A stretch of 64,000 bases of DNA, taken from Hedera helix (lineage: Eukaryota > Streptophyta > Magnoliopsida > Apiales > Araliaceae). The notes below the pieces were generated by a model. It did no database searches. It worked only from the letters and a program-made list of their open reading frames with translations, and had not been told where the DNA came from. Both the position numbers and the translations under genes were made by a program. The stretch spans positions 12,610,533 through 12,674,532 of the forward strand of contig OX359282.1 of NCBI GenBank assembly GCA_947179155.2. The letters are read 5' to 3'. The stretch's first letter is position 1; each line of letters opens with the position of its first letter. Shown here piece after piece: positions 35,801 through 46,440 of the stretch.

Positions 35801-36217
35801 AGAAAACTTTTCTTCTTCCTCCCGAAAATAGTAGACCAACTTTTCCAAAATTTAACCATTTTTGCTCTAATTTTTACCAACAAAACAACTCTAAAAATCA
35901 CGTAATTCACACATGTATATCTAAAAATTATTTGGAATCATTATTCTATTTATTTTTTATTTTTTTCACAAATTAATTTAATACCATAAATACCAAAATA
36001 AATCATAAAAATTTTAATTATACCTTCTTTGAAGCTTAAAACTCCCTCTAGAAGGCACCAAAATTTCTTCTTTTCCCTCTGGGTGGTAGCATGGTTATCG
36101 GGTGGTGGTGGTTTCGGCGGTGCTCATGGTGGTGTTTCGGGTGGAAAAAGAAAAAGAAAAAATGTTTTGTTCTTCTCTTCTTTTTCTTTTTATTTCTCTT
36201 GCTTTTCTTTTTCTTAC

Positions 36218-36230
36218 TTTTATATAAACA
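36218..36230 (-). promoter_or_regulatory. TATA box of LTR B (3' copy)
   Basis: TATATAAAAG on the minus strand, with the GC-rich module 400-800 bp downstream, inside the expected transcript. The same site is at 44124-44136 in the 5' copy. Confidence 0.6.
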
Positions 36231-37514
36231 ACATGCTTAAACATTTTGGAACAAAAATAAATTCCACCGCCTTTGACCAACGTGACTTCCGGATTTTTCC
36301 AAGAAAATACATGCAAAATTTACTTTTAATACATTACGTAATTATTTCGTGTATTAAATATTTTATATAATAAATATAAAATATTTATTTTAATTTACTA
36401 AAAATCATAATATGATTTATAAATAATTTTAATACCCTTTTCGGGTACATTTCTTGACAAATTTTGTACACGCATAATGACATGCATGTAATTATTTGAG
36501 GAAATTTATACCTCCAAAAATCATAAAATATTTCATATAGCTTATAAAAATTATTTTCCATAATTTTTCACTTCATTTCTTGAACAACATGTTACATTAA
36601 CATGTTCAAGTTTTTGAAATATTATCCTTCATGAAAGTTATAATAACTTCATTATACATAGCCATAATTTTTAATAATTCAAAACCTTCATTTTTCCTCA
36701 TTTATATTTATTTCTTTAATTTTCACATTAAATTTCCTTATATAAATTATATAATTCATTATTATATAATTTATATAATTACTTTATCCTTATTCATTCC
36801 ATACAAAATACAATTCTAAAATTTTCTTCCACCCACAACTAATTTACTCCTCTTATATAAATTATATAATTATTCTTATATAATTTATATAATTATTATT
36901 TTCTTCATATCTTACTTTAATTTCCTTATATAAATTATATAATTTATATAATTACATTTCTTCTCAATTAAATTCTAAACCTCCTCCAAAATTCTTGATT
37001 AATTATATAATCAATTATTATAACTTTACTAACTTTCTCATTAACTCTTCATTTAAAATTGGATTAATTTAATTATTAATCCCTTTATTTTCATAATTAA
37101 TGAAATTTATAATTATCAAATAAACATTCACACATATATACAAATATATATACATATTCAATTTTTTTTAATTTTTTTTCATATTTTTTTTTCATATTTC
37201 ACATTACCACATACATTATTAAATCATAATTTCTGCACTTCCACAACAATTCTTTTGTACAATTTATTTTACCTTTACAAGAAATTTCTCTTATTTTTCA
37301 TAAATTGTTTCCAAACAATTTATTTACTTTTTAATTATTTTAAATCAACACAAATCATTACCATCTCTGTACAGATTTAATTTATCAATTAAATCTCTTC
37401 ACATGCCTTAAATCACATAAAATATCACCAATAATTTAAACAACCTTAATAATTCTATCAATTAAATTCTCATTTGATAATATTAAAGGAATCTTGAAAA
37501 TTCGGATCCTCAAA

Positions 37515-37525
37515 TTCTTCCCCCC
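37515..37525 (-). other. Polypurine tract of element B
   Basis: On the minus strand GGGGGGAAGAA directly precedes the LTR start. It marks 34101-37514 as the 3' LTR. Confidence 0.85.
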
Positions 37526-38718
37526 TTAACAGGATTCCGTCATCGGAATCATAATGGCCGTAATATTCATACGTATTTATTTATAGCACCTTGCTATACC
37601 TTTATCTTAATACATAACAACTAAATCCACAACAATTAGTCATATCTTATTTCTTTAATATCCATATAACTTATATGGATTACACCATAATGGTCATAAT
37701 TGTCATAATATTCAATTTTCAATTCACAATTTCTTTGTAATATTACATTTCATATTTCTTTAAAAATTTTATTCATAAAACTTTAACTTATTTCTTGATA
37801 CACTTATCAAGATAATTTTTCGTTCTCTATAAAATTTCTTCCTTTAATCGCACTTACCCTTACTCCATTTACTTATTTCATTCTCTTCATTGTACATCAT
37901 TTATACACTGCACATTCATCCTTATCTTCTCAATTCATTTTCATGAATCTCCTTTATATTCCATAAATTATTCCTTAATACTTCTATCGTTCAACACTAG
38001 GTTTTAAATACTAACCTTTACTTGATTCCATTGAAATCCTTATTTGGAGATATTCTAAAAATCATAGGCTATTACATTCACCCATTCTTCATAAAATTTC
38101 GTCCTCGAAATTTCTATGTACTAATATCTCACTCATTTGCAATATACACATTTCCTTTGTATTTATTCCACAAATCTTTCTTTCCTTCATTTTTCGTGAT
38201 CATTGCCCATTGAAATTTTCTAATCCATCATATTTCATAATTTTTTTACTTCACAATTATTACTTTCAATATCACTCACCACCCCATCCTGCCATCCAAT
38301 CTTCATAAGAGTAGAGGAATTCAAATTTTTTATTTTGGAAAACTTTCATGATATACTGAATGAACATTTATCCCGGTTTACAGTACTTCGCTCCTCGAGT
38401 ACTTCATACTGCAAGCCCTGACAGTGGATCAATCTGTCATTACAGTGATGGATGTTTCACCATACATTGGCACGCCAGATGATCAGTCAGCAATGTCTGT
38501 GTCTTGCTATGCCAGGTGACCATTCGATCAACCTGCAATAATCTTAATCTTTTTGTTCATCTCAGCCTTAGAATTCATTCAAAAGAAATTTGTTTAGTTT
38601 TTAACTTTCAAAGAATGTGAATTCAATATATTTCAAAATTTGTCTAGCTGAATCAATAGCTCAGGCTTCTATTTCTTCAACGCTTGTCTAGCTAGATTAA
38701 TTAGCATAGACTTTCTCT

Positions 38719-40257
38719 TGTTAGAGTTTATGCCCTAGAGGCTAATTATTTGATGTAATTGCTTAACATTTTTGATATTATATTTGATTGAATAAATAGA
38801 TTATTTTATTTTGATTTCATTTACTGCGTTATATAAATGTTAACATAATAAAAGCCCTTAGAATAATGATACGAATTATATAGCTTTAAGTATGTGACTT
38901 GAACATGAGATTATATAATTATAATTAGTATCATTGCTCTTAAATGTCCCTAGTCGAGTATCATTGTTAATGGGACAACAATGATGCATTGAGACTAGTA
39001 TGTGGATTGACTGATGGCCAAATCTCATTGGTCATAAATATATGAGATATTTGAGTCAATGCGTAGGTACATGTTAGAGAACAATGTACTGGACTGACCC
39101 ACCATGAGAATTCTACATGGAGCATTATGCAAAGTGTCATAAGAAATTCTTATAGTGACAATGATGTAATGATCCTCCGACCTGAAGTCACTATATTATT
39201 ACACGAGAATTTGTGTACTTTGATATCATCAAATGTCACCTTTAATAGGATGGACAATAAAGGTGATTATTGGGTACATCATGAATCGTGTGAGGAATAT
39301 GAGTGATCTAGATGGAATTTAACCCTCCTATATATTAGGGGTGATATCCATAGGCCTCTTGATTGAGTAGGACTATGAAATGCATGACTATGCTCAAATA
39401 TTGATTTGTTTCATATAGTCTATTCATTGATCAAGAAAACTCAGATTAAATTATGAAAAGTATGACACATTCCATGCCTCGAGTTTAATCTAGGATATAA
39501 GGTTAAAAGGATTAAATTACATTGAAACATTGGTCACGAAAAGGTTGTATCGAATCACTGATCTTATTATTATTTGGGTAGCAGTGATGCATTATTAGAT
39601 GCCGCTCACTGTTTATAATTTTATAATATGATTTTAAAATTATTGCCAACATAATAATAATCTATAGGACCACACACTTAGAACGTAATTAAAAGGGAAT
39701 TAATTTAAATTGTAAGTATTTTAAATATGTCAATATGATTGATAGTATTTAAAAATTACGAATTTAAATTAATAGGATAATTTGTATATATGTATATTAA
39801 TTAAGTAAGACTTAATTAAAATATAATATATATAAATTCGGATTTTATTTTTCTATTTATTTTAGGTTTTAGTTAATTCATATTAACTACTATATATATG
39901 ATATATCAGTAGTCTAAAAGTCACGTAAGGAAAAACTAAAACCCTAGCCGCTTTCAGAAAGAGGCTAGAGAGAAAAATAGGTTAGAAATCCTGATCTTGG
40001 TAGCTAGTACCACAGATCCCTTTTGCTGCAGATCGTGTGACGGTTCGCGGAGCGTTCGTGTGGATACTGTAGAAACGCAGTCGCTGGATTGCGTTGAAGA
40101 TTCGAAGCTGTTTCAGAATTCCATCGTCTCCTGTCCATCTCGAATAATCGGTAAATAATCTAAACTTCTGAATTAATATGGTTTTGCATGGATCCTGACT
40201 TAGGGTTTCAGAAAATTTTTTAAATTCCGCTGCTTTCTCTGTGTCGAAACCCTAACA
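38719..40257 (+). mobile_element. Solo LTR 'K' (copia-like)
   Basis: A 1539-bp LTR with ends TGTTAGAGTTTATGCCC and CGAAACCCTAACA. The first and last six bases (TGTTAG/CTAACA) are a perfect inverted pair, and TCTCT flanks it on both sides (38714-38718 and 40258-40262). A TATATATATG stretch near 39891 precedes a presumed leader containing AAAACCCTAGCC. It is inserted in element B's internal region, so it is younger than B. Confidence 0.93.
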
Positions 40258-40860
40258 TCTCTAACACTTTATAATCCGCATAAATTTTTAAAACATTCAT
40301 TATGTCAAAAATTTTCAAAACGTCTAGCCGATTCAAATGGCAAAGACTTATAGCTTTGACATACCTTCACAAATCAAAATCATTTATGACTTCATGTTAC
40401 CGCATCATCTTGACAGTACGTTGAGGATTCCGTTGTTAATAATTCCTAAACCATAAACCATACTTTATGGTGTTGAATCATCTTATAACGAAATAGTACC
40501 GCACCATCTCAACAACACGTTGAGCATTCCGTCATTCATCACAACTGCACCGGGCTAAAAGGTGCGTGATGATTCTTTTGAAATACATTTTGATGTAAAA
40601 ACATTTTTGTCTAGCTGAGACAAGTAACATAGACACTTTTTAAATCGCTTAAAATTTTCATTTATATTTTTCAAAGCACACACGTGCCAAATTAACTTGA
40701 GGCCAAAAATTTCGAAGTCTAGCAAAGCTAGTGGGAATATCCTAAATTCCCTAATATTTTAACACATCTGCCACCTTCGGTTCTTTCACTTAATTATACT
40801 ATTCATTGCTAGGACTATTGTTATTTATCATATTAAAATTTCTAACTACTCCAACTTTCT

Positions 40861-41080
40861 ATAACCCCCGCATAGTTCATCAAACTTGCCACACATTATG
40901 AGTCTAGGAACTTACCACAAGAATATGAGTTTTAAAGCTTGTCCTAGCAATACGCAGTCTGAGAACAAATCAAAGACTATCCATATGCTGAGGGCCTCAA
41001 AACATATCATACGATTATGAGTTATGGACTTACCATATGCATGAGTTTTAAGAACTCGTACCTAAGCTTAATATTACTTA
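40861..41080 (-). repeat. Diverged direct repeat in B leader, copy 1
   Basis: Shares with 41749-41935 the ordered words TTCATCAAACTT, GAACTTACCA, GCTTGTCCTAG, ATTATGAGT/ATCATGAGT, TTACCATA and TGAGTTTT. Unit length is about 200 bp and the copies lie about 885 bp apart. Non-coding. Confidence 0.65.
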
Positions 41081-41748
41081 TCTATCAAAAATTGTTAGTG
41101 CGACTCTAACATTTCAATGATTATCACATAATAACTGAGTAAACACAAATCTTCCACCCATACAAAGGATTGTGCAATTCAGTCACCACGTGAGTCTTCA
41201 ATTGAAATTTTGTACCCAAACTTTCTGCCCCCTTATCATAGCATTTCTGTCATTCATATTTCATCATTCTCTGAGTTCTTCTTGTACTATTTCATAGTAC
41301 CATATCTCTTTATAACATTAAACTATGCCTTTTCGACCATTAACAGGTCTCTATGTTATTTCACATTTTCACTTGATCCCATCATGATCTTGCTTCACCA
41401 CCTACTTCTTACTCGCTTCCTTTATCTCGTGATCGTATCATAGTACGATCCTCTCACTGTTCCTGATCATATTATTATGATCTCTTCCTATACGTTTTGG
41501 ATTACCTTATCATCTTTATTGTTTAAATCAGGTGTCCCCTGATTATCTTTAAGATTCATCTTTGAATCGCTTTAGATATTCTTTCAGATATGTTCTTAGT
41601 TGAACTTATAAATCTTCTTAATTCGTTTCATTCAAATCTTCGTTAACATCTTTATCTCTTCCTTATAATCTTCTATCTTTCATATTTCCTTCACTTTAAC
41701 CTATATTAGAGAACTGTATCTCTTAACTTATATCTTTCTATTTTAATT

Positions 41749-41935
41749 TCCCCATGTTCATCAAACTTATCGCGTATTATTTGAACTCAGGAACTTACCA
41801 TAATCATATGGTTGAGGAGCTTGTCCTAGTCAGGCCATAGTCGCCCATTCGCTAAAGGGGCTCCACTATATAATCATGAGTCACGAGTTTACCATACGCT
41901 TGAGTTTTCAGAACACTCAACTAACCATACTCTTT
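41749..41935 (-). repeat. Diverged direct repeat in B leader, copy 2
   Basis: Partner of 40861-41080. It sits about 55 bp from the primer-binding site, in the part of the transcript where packaging signals usually lie. Confidence 0.65.
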
Positions 41936-41987
41936 CTTACTTTAGGTTATAGCCTAAGATATCATTTACCTAAGGTTTATAACATCT

Positions 41988-42002
41988 AGCTCTGATACCA
42001 AC
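41988..42002 (-). other. Primer-binding site of element B
   Basis: Minus strand GTTGGTATCAGAGC directly follows the LTR end GGGGTCGTTACA. It is an exact initiator-Met-type site, so B kept functional cis signals although it has no genes. Confidence 0.9.
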
Positions 42003-44693
42003 TGTAACGACCCCGAAATTTGACCAACCTTATTACCTTAAATTTCGTATTTATTAAACATTATTTTCCTTACGTCCGAATTTCGGTTCGTTAATAAATC
42101 CTTAATCACCTTAATTGATTCATTATTTGATTTTAAAATCAGCAATTACCAAAAATTTTGGTATAAATTTTTCTTTTTCTCAATTTAATCATTGTATTAA
42201 AATATTTGGATATTTAAAATCTTTACATCTGGATACTAGTCCCTGGATCGCAACCTTAATTTTTTCTTTCTTTTACACGTATTATAAAACTCATCATTTA
42301 AAATTTACAATTATTTATTTTCATACAAATATTCCTTGTTGCGTCATTCATAATCAAACATATAATAATTTCTCTCGTAACAATTATCATGATCACAGTT
42401 CATAATTGAACTTTTATAATATCCAGATTCAACTTATATATATACATACAACTTATCACAGTAATTTAACAAATCTCTCATATTGAATTATAATATTAAT
42501 AATATAACAATCACGTTTTTTACCTTCTAGGCAATTCATCTCAAACTTAATCCGATATTCCTGAAATTTATTTCTTTACCCTGCAAAAGTTTATTTTAAA
42601 CAAGTAATGAGCACAACGGCTCAGCAAGTTCAACAGTTTATATTTCACGTACCTCATACCTTAACATACTCGGTGTGTGTCATACATCATGTGCTTATGC
42701 TTTTATTATAGCAGTATGTCTCACATCATTGCACGGAGTACACATAGTTGTCATATTAGCCACAGATCACATAACACATAATTTACATGCATTTGAACAA
42801 GTATTATCATATTATAACAGTCAACATTTAACATTAAAGGACTGAAGAACTTGTCTGTCGTCCAATTATTTAATAAATTGATAGCTCAAACCCTTAACTC
42901 GATCAACCTATGATCATAAAATAATCAAATAATAATTATTCAACTCCTTATGATATTAATTGAATTAATTAATATCATTTCTGGGCTAATTATTAATTTA
43001 TATGGTTAATTATATTAACCTCATCCTTCAATATATTAATATAACTTAATATCCAATGCCTTCACTACGGACAACCCGGCTCATCGGATACAATTTTAAC
43101 ATATTCGGTTGTCCAGATTTTTATTTAACCTTTTCTAAATTATAACCTTATTAGATTAATATTTAAATATTTAAATATTAATTCCCAATATTTAATATTT
43201 TTACAAAAATATTAAATTTAATGCCCAAATATCATTTCTATATTTTTAGTATTTTTCTATAATTTTCTATGATTTTTAAACAATTTTTTAAACATTTATT
43301 TCATTAAAAACTGATTCTGGGGCATTTTGGTAATTTCCGCGGCTTTAGGGACATAACTGGAATTTTTAGGAAAGTACATGGGCATTTCTGTCATTTCAGC
43401 GCCCCTATGGACAAATTCGGTATTTTTCAGAAAGAACGAGGGCATTTCTGTACTTACCGCGCGTCTAGGACACGCCCGACATTTCTGGAAAAGAGCGGGG
43501 GTAAAAACGTAATTTCACTGCTCAAAACGCGGCCGCGCATGGCGCGCGGCCCCTTTCCCCGGCTCCGCCTCGCCATACGACGTCGTTTGGCGTGCAAAAA
43601 TCTTCCTCCGCGCATTGCGCGACCTGCCTCCCTCAGCGCCCAAAACAGCGCCGTTTTATACCCGTATCCCGAAAAAAAAATGTCTGCCGCGCCATGCGCG
43701 GCAGCCCAGAAAACTTTTCTTCTTCCTCCTGAAAACAGTAGACCAGCTTTTCCAAAATTTACCATTTTTGCTCTAATTTTTACCAACAAAACAACTCTAA
43801 AAATCAAGTCATTCACACATATATATCTTAAAATTATTTGGAATCATTATTCTATTTATTTTTTATTTTTTTCACAAATTAATTTAATACCATAAATACC
43901 AAAATAAATCATAAAAATTTTAATTATTCCTTCTTTGAAGCTTAAAACTCCCTCTAGATGGCACCAAAATCTCTTATTTTCCCTCTTGGTGGTAGCATGG
44001 TGGTTGGGTGGTGGTGGTTTCGACGGTGCTCATGGTGGTGTTTCGGGTGGAAGAAGAACAAAAAAAAAATGTTTTGTTCTTCTCTTCTTTTTCTTTTTAT
44101 TTCTCTTGCTTTCCTTTTTCTTACTTTTATATAAACAATATGCTTAATCATTTTGGAACAAAAATAAATTCCACCGCCTTTGACCAACGTGACTTCCGGA
44201 TTTTTCCAAGAAAATACATGCAAAATTTACTTTTAATACATTACGTAATTATTTCGTGTATTAAATATTTTATATAATAAATATAAAATATTTATTTTAA
44301 TTTACTAAAAATCATAATATGATTTATAAATAATTTTAATACCCTTTTTGGGTACCTTTCTTGATAAATTTTGTACACGCATAATGACATGTATGTAATT
44401 ATTTGAGGAAATTTATACCTCCAAAAATCATAAAATATTTCATATAGCTTATAAAAATTATTTTCCATAATTTTTCACTTCATTTCTTGAACAACATGTT
44501 ACATTAACATGTTCACGTTTTCGAAATATTAGCCTTCATAAAAGTCATAATAACTTCATTATACATAACCATAATTTTTAATAATTCAAAACCTTCATTT
44601 TTCCTCATTTATATTTATTTCTTTAATTTTCACATTAACTTTCCTTATATAAAGTGTATAATTCATTATTATATAATTGATATAATATTAATA
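42003..44693 (-). mobile_element. 5' LTR of element B, truncated
   Basis: Copy of 34101-37514, intact from TGTAACGACCCCG to about 44693, where the match stops in an AT-rich stretch. About 720 bp at the outer end (the LTR's own start) is lost, so no TSD can be read. TATA at 44124-44136; GC-rich module with 60-bp repeats at 43319-43710, where the central palindrome carries one substitution (ATACGACGTCGTTT). Frames at 43407-43895 and 43935-44277 are not genes. Confidence 0.9.
43319..43710 (-). repeat. 60-bp repeats and GC-rich palindromes (LTR B, 5')
   Basis: The same layout as 35411-35800: units at 43319, 43379, 43439 and 43499, then GCGGCCGCGCATGGCGCGCG, ATACGACGTCGTTT, CGCGCATTGCGCG and CGCGCCATGCGCGG. 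Here two palindromes are closer to the consensus than in the 3' LTR. Confidence 0.85.
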
Positions 44694-45067
44694 AGTGAGT
44701 AAAATATTATTAAATGATTAATAATATTTGAATGTAGTTTTATATTATCAATATAGATTATATTTTGTGATGTTTGGTATATTATTAAATGTCCAAATAA
44801 TTAAGTTATGTAAAAGAAGAAAGTTTAATTGAATTAAACCAAAGTAAAATTTTCGTTTGTGGCTATTTTAGACAACTTATTAAAAGTAAGTCGTATGAAA
44901 AATGTGTAGTGAAGGCATAAGTTGGTTAAGCGTACCTGACATGTCCAACTATGTTTGGGCTAGGATTTTTGTCCAGAACTTAAGAGTTGGTTTGTCGGAC
45001 ATCTTAAGAGTTAATAATTTGAAGTTAAGGTCTTAAGTTAAGACTAATTAATAGTCATTGTAACTAA
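44694..45067 (+). mobile_element. Probable continuation of LTR F after element B
   Basis: GTGAGTAAAATATTATTAAATGATTAATAATATTTG at 44696-44731 matches the reverse complement of LTR E near 59700-59735, at a later point of the same LTR that F follows up to 34100. So B sits inside F, with some of F and of B lost at this junction. The last ~300 bases are only weakly similar. No ORF. Confidence 0.45.
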
Positions 45068-45990
45068 TCAATAGTCTTGAGTCTCTTTCACCTTATCTAA
45101 CAAGGTTAAGTTTGCTTCCAGTTCTATTGACTCATTTAGATTTCTCACCTCCAACTCCATTTGAGCCATCTCTTGCACCAATTTTTCTTGTTCTGTCAAT
45201 ATAAACAACTTCTCCTTGCTCTTTTTACTTAGAGCATCTGCTACTATGTTGGCTTTGCTGGGATAGTATAGAATTTCACAATCGTAGTCTTTGATCAACT
45301 CCAACCATCTTCGCTGCCTCACGTTCAACTCTTTTTGTGTGAAGATATATTTCAGACTTTTATAGTCTATGAATATCTCACATTTCTCTCCATATAAATA
45401 GTGCCTCCAAATCTTAAGGGCAAATACTACCGCTGTCAGCTCCAAGTCGTGGGTAGGATATCCTTTCTCATAATTCTTTAATTGTCTTGATGCATACACA
45501 ACGACTTTGCCATTTTGCATAAGCACACAACCTAGTCCCTTGTGCGATGTATCATTATAGATCGTAAAACCTCCCGTGTCATCCGGTAAAGTCAATACAG
45601 GTGCTTCACTAAGTCTTTTCTTTAGCTCTTGAAAACTCTCCCCACACTTCTCCGTCCATACATATTTCACTGTCTTCCTTGTCAAATTGGTTAACAGCGT
45701 TGCTATCTTCGAAAAGTCTTTGATAAATCTCTGATAGTAACCCGCTAAGCCTAAGAAACTTCTAACCTCTGTAGGCGTCCTTGGTTGTTCCCAATTCATC
45801 ACTGCTTTTACCTTTGTTGGATCTACTGAAACTCCCTCCTTGTCAATAACATGACCTAAAAATTGAACTCTCTCCAAATAGAATTCATACATTAAAAATT
45901 TAGCATACCATTGCTCCTTCTGTAATATCTCCAATACCCATCTTAGATGTTCATCATGTTCCTCCTATGTTTTGGAATAAACCAAAATAT
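45068..45990 (-). pseudogene. Gypsy element E: RT C-terminal part and RNase H
   Basis: On the minus strand a 288-codon open frame (45934-45068) continues from RT into RNase H: FLGHVIDKEGVSVDPTKVKA and RSFLGLAGYYQRFIKDFSKIA (RT connection), FTIYNDTSHKGLGCVLMQNG, YPTHDLELTAVVFALKIWRH, DYKSLKYIF and YPSKANIVADALSKK (RNase H). Just upstream near 45990 the catalytic F-I-D-D-I-L-V-Y-S motif is intact but followed by a TAG. RNase H positions that are usually D and H read N and Y. Integrase is absent: the frame ends at 45068 and unrelated DNA follows. Confidence 0.88.
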
Positions 45991-46440
45991 CGTCAATGAA
46001 CACAACTACAAATTTATCCAAGTACTACTTGAATATTCTGTTCATCATGTCCATAAATGCGGCTGGCGCATTCGTTAGCCAAACGACATCACCAGAAACT
46101 CATAATGGCCATATCGAGTTCTGAATGCTGTCTTGGGTACATCCTCCTTAAGTCAATCTTTGAAAAGTACTTCGCCCCTTTTAATTGATCAAAGAGATTG
46201 TCAATTCTTGGTAAATGGTACTTGTTCTTAATGGTTACTTTGTTCAACTCCCTATATTCCATACAAAGTCTCATTGATCCATCATTCTTCTTTACGAACA
46301 ACACAGGTGCTCCCCATGGACAAACACTAGGCTGAATGTACTTCCTATCCAACAACTCCTGCAATTGAACCATTAACTCCCTAATTTCTACCGGAGTCAT
46401 CCTATATGGTGCCTTCATTATTGGTGCTGTCCCCGGTACT
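45991..46440 (-). pseudogene. Gypsy element E: RT N-terminal part
   Basis: The minus-strand frame 46418-46089 carries KAPYRMTPVEIRELMVQLQE, SVCPWGAPVLFVKKNDGSMR, MEYRELNKVTIKNKYHLP and FSKIDLRR, the RT fingers and palm of a chromovirus-type element. After FSKIDLR about a dozen codons are missing and the frame shifts; the next motif (YGHYEFLVM) is readable in another frame. Codons at its upstream end continue directly with the protease block across LTR C. Confidence 0.88.

Larger units (their letters stand above)
34101..37514 (-). mobile_element. 3' LTR of non-coding retrotransposon 'B'
   Basis: A 3414-bp LTR of the A family in minus orientation. The plus-strand left end is TGTAACGACCCCGAAATTT. 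The right end (minus-strand LTR start) reads TTTGAGGATCC and touches a polypurine tract. TATA box at 36218-36230 (GTTTATATAAAAG on the minus strand). A GC-rich module with four 60-bp units lies at 35411-35800. It matches 42003-44693 at roughly 97-98% by eye, including a 6-base indel near 34860. Frames at 35499-35905 and 36029-36370 are compositional; their counterparts in the other LTR are altered. Confidence 0.93.
37526..41987 (-). mobile_element. Non-coding internal region of element B
   Basis: About 2.9 kb of internal DNA once solo LTR K is removed. No gag, protease, RT, RNase H or integrase motif was found on either strand; short frames (e.g. 38022-38213, 41210-41443) have no recognisable product. 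A relic of another gypsy 3' end lies near 38075-38120, where the minus strand reads AATTTCGAGGACGAAATTTT followed by a TGTAATAGCC start; the same AATTTCGAGGACGAAATTTT word precedes the polypurine tract of element D. Other parts resemble LTR debris. This fits a large non-autonomous (LARD-like) retrotransposon. Confidence 0.75.

Noticed and set aside
35499..36370. Several 61-113-codon frames in the 3' LTR of B
   Set aside because: Overlapping frames on both strands, low-complexity composition, no conserved protein motif.
43407..43895. 162-codon frame in the 5' LTR of B
   Set aside because: The 3' LTR has the same DNA but breaks the frame near 35831; Arg-rich wording follows from the GC-rich repeats.
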